From NCBI RefSeq assembly GCF_025631005.1, contig NZ_JAOTPL010000014.1, positions 1 to 64,000 of the forward strand: DNA of 64,000 nt. Direction: 5' to 3'. The notes beneath the pieces are model-generated. The model worked only from the letters and a program-made list of their open reading frames with translations. It was not told where the DNA came from and did not search any database. The first letter of the stretch is position 1; the number at the start of each line of letters is the position of its first letter. Below are positions 59,841 to 64,000 of the stretch, piece by piece. Source of the stretch: Haoranjiania flava (lineage in GTDB: Bacteria > Bacteroidota > Bacteroidia > Chitinophagales > Chitinophagaceae). The position numbers were made by a program, and so were the translations under genes.

Positions 59841-62057
59841 TTATATTGAATTTATGATCTCATTCAACATGGTACTTGGCCGCATGGCCGCATCGGTTTT
59901 GGCGAAATCGGGATGGTAGTAACCGCCGATGTCCTGCGGTTTTCCCTGTGCCCCGATCAGCTCCTCGTTGATTTTCACTTCATTTTCAGACATCGCTTTC
60001 GCCACGGGTTTGAATTTCTCCGCAAGCTCCGCATCTTCTCTCTGCGCTGCCAGTGCCTGCGCCCAATACATGGCGAGGTAAAAATGCGAACCTCTGTTAT
60101 CAATACCGCCTACCTTTCTGGCAGGCGACTTGTCATTTTGAAGGAATAGTGCATTGGCTTCATCCAGCGCGTCGGCCAGCACTTTGGCTTTTGGGTTGTT
60201 ACGCGTCTGTGACAGGTGTTCCAGCGAGGCCTGCAGTGCCAGGAATTCACCGAGGGAATCCCATCTTAAATAACCTTCTTCAATAAACTGCTCAATATGC
60301 TTGGGTGCAGAACCGCCGGCGCCTGTTTCAAACAGGCCGCCACCGTTCATCAGCGGAACAATGGACAGCATTTTTGCTGAAGTTCCCAGTTCCAGAATCG
60401 GGAACATATCGGTTAAATAATCCCTCAAAACATTGCCTGATACTGAAATGGTATCTTTTCCTTCGCGGCCGCGTTTCAGGGTTTCAACCATGGCATCTTT
60501 TACATCCATAATGCGGATGTCGAGACCGGTCAAATCGTGCTCTTTTAAATATTTCTCAACCTTTTTAATGATCTGGGCATCATGTGCACGCCCTTTGTCC
60601 AGCCAGAAAATTGCAGGCGTGTTTGACAAACGTGCCCTGTTTACGGCCAATTTTACCCAGTCCCGGATCGCTGCATCCTTCACCTGGCACATTCTGAAAA
60701 TATCACCGCTCTCTACTTTTTGTTCCAGCAGGGCATTGCCATTGTCGTCCTCAACCTTTACCGTGCCGTCTTCAGGCAACTGGAAAGTTTTATCGTGCGA
60801 CCCGTATTCTTCGGCCTTTTGCGCCATTAGGCCCACATTGGGAACAGAGCCGAAAGTTGTAGGGTCTATCGCGCCGTGTTTTTTCATATCCTCAATAATC
60901 GCTTCGTAGAAACCGGCGTACGTCCTGTCAGGAATCAGGCAAACGGTGTCTTCTTCCTTGCCGTCTTTGTTCCACATTTTGCCTCCGCCACGAACAAGGG
61001 CAGCCATAGATGCATCCACAATTACGTCGGACGAAACATGGAAATTGGTAATGCCCTGGTCAGAATTTACCATTGCAATTCTTGGCCCGTTGGCAATTGC
61101 AGCATCAATTGCTGCTTTAATTGCTGCTTCTTTAGGAGTTCCGGCAATTTTCTCATAAAGCGTAGCCAATCCGAAGTTGGGATTGATGTCCAGTTCAGTG
61201 AAAGTATCTTTGTATTTTTCAAAAACCTCTTTAAAATAAGTTTCCACGATCGCCCCGAAAATAATCGGGTCAGAAACCTTCATCATTGTTGCCTTTAAGT
61301 GTGCCGAGAGAAGCACATCCTGCGATTTTGCCCGCTCCATTGCCGCGGCAACAGTGGACTTAAGTTCAGCCAAATTTAAAACAGAACTGTCGATAATTTC
61401 TCCGGCCTTCAGTGGAGCAAAGTCTTTTAAAATTTTGGAAGCGCCATTTTTTCCGTAAAAAACAATTTTGAATTTACCGTCATTGTCTACGGTCATAGAA
61501 TTTTCAGTAGCGTAAAAATCGCCTTTCTCCATATGTGCGACTTCTGTTTTGCTGTCCGCTCTCCATTCACCCATGCGGTGCGGGTTGGCTTTAGCATAAT
61601 CTTTTACAGATTTAGGCGCACGGCGGTCACTGTTGCCTTCTCTCAATACCGGGTTTACCGCTGAACCCAGCACCTTTGCGTATTTTGCGTTGATGGCTTT
61701 TTCCTTGTCATTTTTCGGTTCTGCCGGGTAGTCCGGCAGGTTGTATCCCTGTTTTTGAAGCTCAGCAATAGCTTCTTCCAACTGTGGTACGGAGGCCGAA
61801 ATATTCGGAAGTTTAATGATGTTTGCTTCGGGCTGCGTTGCCAATTGTCCTAATTCTGCCAGGTAATCCGGGATTTTTTGGTCATCGGTAAGTACTTCCG
61901 GGAAGTTGGCCAGAATTCTTCCGGCCAGCGAAATATCGGGCGCCGCAATTTCAATGCCTGCAGGTTTGGTAAATGCCTTTACGATCGGTAAGAATGAATG
62001 AGTAGCCAGCATCGGGGCCTCATCGGTCAGTGTGTAATAGATCTTTGATTGAGCCAT
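59841..62057 (-). CDS. Monomeric NADP-dependent isocitrate dehydrogenase
   Basis: 738 residues, the size of the monomeric class rather than the 400-residue homodimeric enzyme. Typical segments are YTLTDEAPMLATHSFLPIVKAF at the start, LREGNSDRRAPKSVKDYAK (substrate-binding Ser), GAIVETYFKEVFEKY, MVNSDQGITNFHVSSDVIVDASM and ELGTSAKMLSIVPLMNGGGLFETGAGGSAPKH. It oxidises isocitrate to 2-oxoglutarate in the TCA cycle and makes NADPH. A TAAATTTG -7-like element lies about 30 bases upstream (complement of 62086-62093) but no -33 partner is clear. Confidence 0.95.
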   Translation of the reverse strand: MAQSKIYYTLTDEAPMLATHSFLPIVKAFTKPAGIEIAAPDISLAGRILANFPEVLTDDQKIPDYLAELGQLATQPEANIIKLPNISASVPQLEEAIAELQKQGYNLPDYPAEPKNDKEKAINAKYAKVLGSAVNPVLREGNSDRRAPKSVKDYAKANPHRMGEWRADSKTEVAHMEKGDFYATENSMTVDNDGKFKIVFYGKNGASKILKDFAPLKAGEIIDSSVLNLAELKSTVAAAMERAKSQDVLLSAHLKATMMKVSDPIIFGAIVETYFKEVFEKYKDTFTELDINPNFGLATLYEKIAGTPKEAAIKAAIDAAIANGPRIAMVNSDQGITNFHVSSDVIVDASMAALVRGGGKMWNKDGKEEDTVCLIPDRTYAGFYEAIIEDMKKHGAIDPTTFGSVPNVGLMAQKAEEYGSHDKTFQLPEDGTVKVEDDNGNALLEQKVESGDIFRMCQVKDAAIRDWVKLAVNRARLSNTPAIFWLDKGRAHDAQIIKKVEKYLKEHDLTGLDIRIMDVKDAMVETLKRGREGKDTISVSGNVLRDYLTDMFPILELGTSAKMLSIVPLMNGGGLFETGAGGSAPKHIEQFIEEGYLRWDSLGEFLALQASLEHLSQTRNNPKAKVLADALDEANALFLQNDKSPARKVGGIDNRGSHFYLAMYWAQALAAQREDAELAEKFKPVAKAMSENEVKINEELIGAQGKPQDIGGYYHPDFAKTDAAMRPSTMLNEIINSI

Positions 62058-62259
62058 TGTTAGTTTTCTTAAAAGTTAGGATTTACAAATTTAATCTAAT
62101 TCTATTTTTGATCGGCCTTTTCTTGGGCTTAAATACATAAGCTACGTTTTTAAGAACAGATCAGCGTTCCAAACCTAAGCAATTAATTTCATTATGCCTG
62201 AAGTAACAAATTCATTACATTCGCTGCGGCGGAATATTTTATAAAAAAATGAATTGTAT

Positions 62260-62973
62260 ATGCAGATAATTCCAGCGATTGACCTGATTGACGGCAAATG
62301 TGTACGGCTGACACAAGGCGATTACAGGCAAAAAGTGATATATAACCACGACCCATTAGAGGTGGCAAAATCTTTCGAGGATGCGGGAATGGCCAGGTTG
62401 CATCTTGTAGACCTGGACGGTGCAAAAGCCGGCAAAGTCGTCAACTGGAAAGTATTGGAGAAGATAGCTTCCAACACAAACCTTGATATAGATTTTGGCG
62501 GCGGCGTAAAGCAGCGGCAGGATGTAGAAACCATTTTACACTCCGGCGCGGTAATGGTAACGGTGGGAAGCATAGCCGTAAAAGATGAAGCTGCTTTTTG
62601 CGACTGGATCAATGTATACGGTGCCGATAAATTTTTCCTGGGCGCAGATGTGAAGCATGCAAAGATTGCTATACACGGATGGCTGGAAACCAGTGACAGG
62701 GATGTTTTCAGCTTTGTAGATTATTACGCCTCCAAAGGAATAAAAAATATTTTTTGTACAGACGTAAGTAAAGACGGGCTTTTACAGGGCCCTTCTACCG
62801 ACTTATACAAAAAAATCATTGACCAGTTCCCGGAGATAGAACTGGTAGCCAGTGGCGGTGTTGCGTCTGTTGCAGACCTGCAGGCGCTTAAAGCTATTGG
62901 CTGTAGCGGCGCTATTGTAGGTAAAGCTATCTATGAAAATAAAATTTCCCTGGAAGATCTACAGAGGGTATAA
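62260..62973 (+). CDS. hisA: Phosphoribosylformimino-AICAR isomerase HisA
   Basis: About 237 residues, a TIM barrel of the HisA/HisF family. HisA features: IIPAIDLIDGKCVRLTQGDY with the catalytic Asp near residue 8, LHLVDLDGAK, DIDFGGGVK, FFLGADVK, the second catalytic Asp in IFCTDVSKDGLLQGPS, and LVASGGVAS. It catalyses the fourth step of histidine synthesis. The ATG at 62260 is used; a TTG two codons upstream is in frame. No other his gene is adjacent, unlike the usual his operon. It is tail-to-tail with the next gene. Confidence 0.95.
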   Translation: MQIIPAIDLIDGKCVRLTQGDYRQKVIYNHDPLEVAKSFEDAGMARLHLVDLDGAKAGKVVNWKVLEKIASNTNLDIDFGGGVKQRQDVETILHSGAVMVTVGSIAVKDEAAFCDWINVYGADKFFLGADVKHAKIAIHGWLETSDRDVFSFVDYYASKGIKNIFCTDVSKDGLLQGPSTDLYKKIIDQFPEIELVASGGVASVADLQALKAIGCSGAIVGKAIYENKISLEDLQRV

Positions 62974-63492
62974 CTATTGCAAAAGCGTACGGTAGTTGTC
63001 TGCTTCATTAAGCAGTTGCTTTTGTTCGTCTTCCTGCTTATCTCTGAAAATGTTTTCACCTCTTATTTGTGCGTCTATCAGTTTATCATCGTTGAAATAA
63101 TACCTGCCTTCAAAAGTAGTAGTTGTCTTCTTCATGTTGATCCTGTTCTTTTGGGCATCGTAGGGAAATGAATTAAATTTTTTGTACACAAAGATCAGCT
63201 TGCCGTCTTTGAAATAATATTCATCAATGTGTACCCCATGCGAAATGCCTGCCCAACTTACAATTTTCACAAGCTTATTTTTCTTAAAATAGCCTGTGAG
63301 TGAGCTCCCTCCGTCGGCCTCGTATCCTAAATAATCTTTATTACTAAGCGTTTTCTTCTGCATGAATTTGTTGGCATTGATATTCAGGTATTCCTTCCTG
63401 ATCTGCGGTATCAATGATTTTTCCTGGCAATCGGCTGAAGAGGCCGTGAGCAGTGCTATACAAATAAATAGTATTTTTATTAAAATTTGCAT
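62974..63492 (-). CDS. Secreted protein of unknown function
   Basis: 172 residues. A signal peptide (MQILIKILFICIALLTASSADC) could also be read as a lipobox, but the residues around the Cys are not typical. The rest is a predicted beta-strand protein with short repeats of the YYFKDGKLIFVYKKF and RYYFNDDKLIDAQIR type, like MORN-ish or YD-like strands. It ends one base from the hisA stop and is divergent from the sigma factor. Not recognised further. Confidence 0.75.
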   Translation of the reverse strand: MQILIKILFICIALLTASSADCQEKSLIPQIRKEYLNINANKFMQKKTLSNKDYLGYEADGGSSLTGYFKKNKLVKIVSWAGISHGVHIDEYYFKDGKLIFVYKKFNSFPYDAQKNRINMKKTTTTFEGRYYFNDDKLIDAQIRGENIFRDKQEDEQKQLLNEADNYRTLLQ

Positions 63493-63502
63493 CGCGTTAA
63501 AT

Positions 63503-63520
63503 TATATTTACGTAAATATA
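63503..63520. promoter_or_regulatory. Perfect 18-base palindrome between divergent genes
   Basis: TATATTTACGTAAATATA is fully symmetric. It lies 11 bases upstream of the secreted-protein start and 67 bases before the sigma-factor start, a place for an operator acting on either gene. The AT-rich arms make a chance origin possible. Confidence 0.4.
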
Positions 63521-63586
63521 AAAAATTCTTCCGAAGGATGTAACGTTTTCTTTTCTTCAGTTGTTATACTATTAAACGGCCAATTC

Positions 63587-64000
63587 ATGACGCAGCAGGA
63601 TTTTAAACATACGGTATTCATCTTAAAAGATAAGATGTTCCGTTTCGCTAAAAGAATGCTGGAATGTGCAGATGAATCGCAGGATGCTGTGCAGAACGTA
63701 ATGATAAAACTCTGGCAAATGAAAGATAAACTGCACGAGCTCGGCAACGTGGAAGCCTTCGCGATGCGCTGTGTGAAAAATGAATGCCTTAACAGGATGA
63801 AGCATGCTCAGGTCATTGACAATTATCGTCTGCAGCACCACAGCCCCGGCATGTTGATGCAGGAAGCGGCAGACAATACAAGGCAACTGATTTTAGAAAT
63901 TATCAACGAATTGCCGGACAAGCAGAAAATGATCATACATCTCAAAGATGTGGAAGAATACAAGACAAAAGAAATTGCAGACATGCTGGAAATGGAAGAA
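63587..64000 (+). CDS. ECF-type RNA polymerase sigma factor (partial, runs off the right edge)
   Basis: 138 codons are open from the ATG at 63587 to the window end, with no stop. The protein has region 2 (FKHTVFILKDKMFRFAKRML, AVQNVMIKLWQMKDKL, NVEAFAMRCVKNECLNRMK) and the start of region 4 (INELPDKQKMIIHLKDVEEYKTKEIADML). This is an extracytoplasmic-function sigma factor of the kind often followed by an anti-sigma gene in Bacteroidota; the partner would be beyond the edge. Confidence 0.9.
   Translation, partial: MTQQDFKHTVFILKDKMFRFAKRMLECADESQDAVQNVMIKLWQMKDKLHELGNVEAFAMRCVKNECLNRMKHAQVIDNYRLQHHSPGMLMQEAADNTRQLILEIINELPDKQKMIIHLKDVEEYKTKEIADMLEMEE

Overview
The window looks like a chromosomal segment of a Bacteroidota member, most likely of the Chitinophagaceae or a close relative. 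Three things point there: AT-rich promoters of the TTTG / TAnnTTTG type instead of clear Shine-Dalgarno sites; families typical of the phylum (S46 dipeptidyl-peptidase, YaiO-like TPR/beta-barrel protein, DUF4838 and DUF1573 lipoproteins, paired 800-residue MacB-like permeases); and many lipoprotein signals. The genus is inference; no rRNA gene is present.

Layout. 1-6000: uridine kinase, a small coiled-coil protein and a sucrose locus (PfkB sugar kinase, GH32-like hydrolase, two-domain sucrose-phosphate synthase/phosphatase). 6009-9357: three consecutive membrane-anchored AraC regulators. 9485-17757: a minus-strand cluster (HEAT membrane protein, processive GT2 synthase, TPR plus outer-membrane barrel, DUF4838 lipoprotein, then a DUF1573 lipoprotein) that resembles a synthase-dependent exopolysaccharide machine with Pga-like logic but different parts. 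18136-18849: a small divergent regulator pair around a palindrome. 18972-34100: a sigma-54-type two-component system divergent from an efflux operon (HlyD adaptor, ABC ATPase, three paralogous permeases, second ATPase, TolC), with a decayed antitoxin/PIN-toxin pair inside it.

34480-42850 is an AT-rich accessory island: a terminator with a possible tRNA 3' remnant, a 1224-residue SIR2 protein resembling defence-associated sirtuins, a broken GNAT gene, an extra peptide deformylase, a Crp/Fnr regulator, a P-loop kinase, a lincosamide-nucleotidyltransferase-like gene and the C-terminal remnant of a large serine recombinase. It stops just before tRNA-Ser(GCT).

43072-53187 is mostly housekeeping: dnaA, a 5'-nucleotidase-like domain protein, class II aldolase and accD from back-to-back promoters, smpB, then a tight oxyR / cysteine desulfurase / ubiX / dgkA / EamA run, and asnA. 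53398-64000 holds an S46 peptidase, a GH16 lipoprotein, an EVE-domain protein, a LutA-like Fe-S protein, an unknown lipoprotein, monomeric isocitrate dehydrogenase, a lone hisA, a secreted unknown and the start of an ECF sigma factor. The gaps here carry two repeat families: a hairpin element of about 80 nt with compensatory stem changes (three tandem copies at a 104-109 nt period before the lipoprotein at 58853, further copies near 55600 and 56080) and a GC-rich tandem repeat at 55831-56075.

The best candidates for something under-described are the exopolysaccharide-like cluster, the stand-alone SIR2 protein and the hairpin repeat array.
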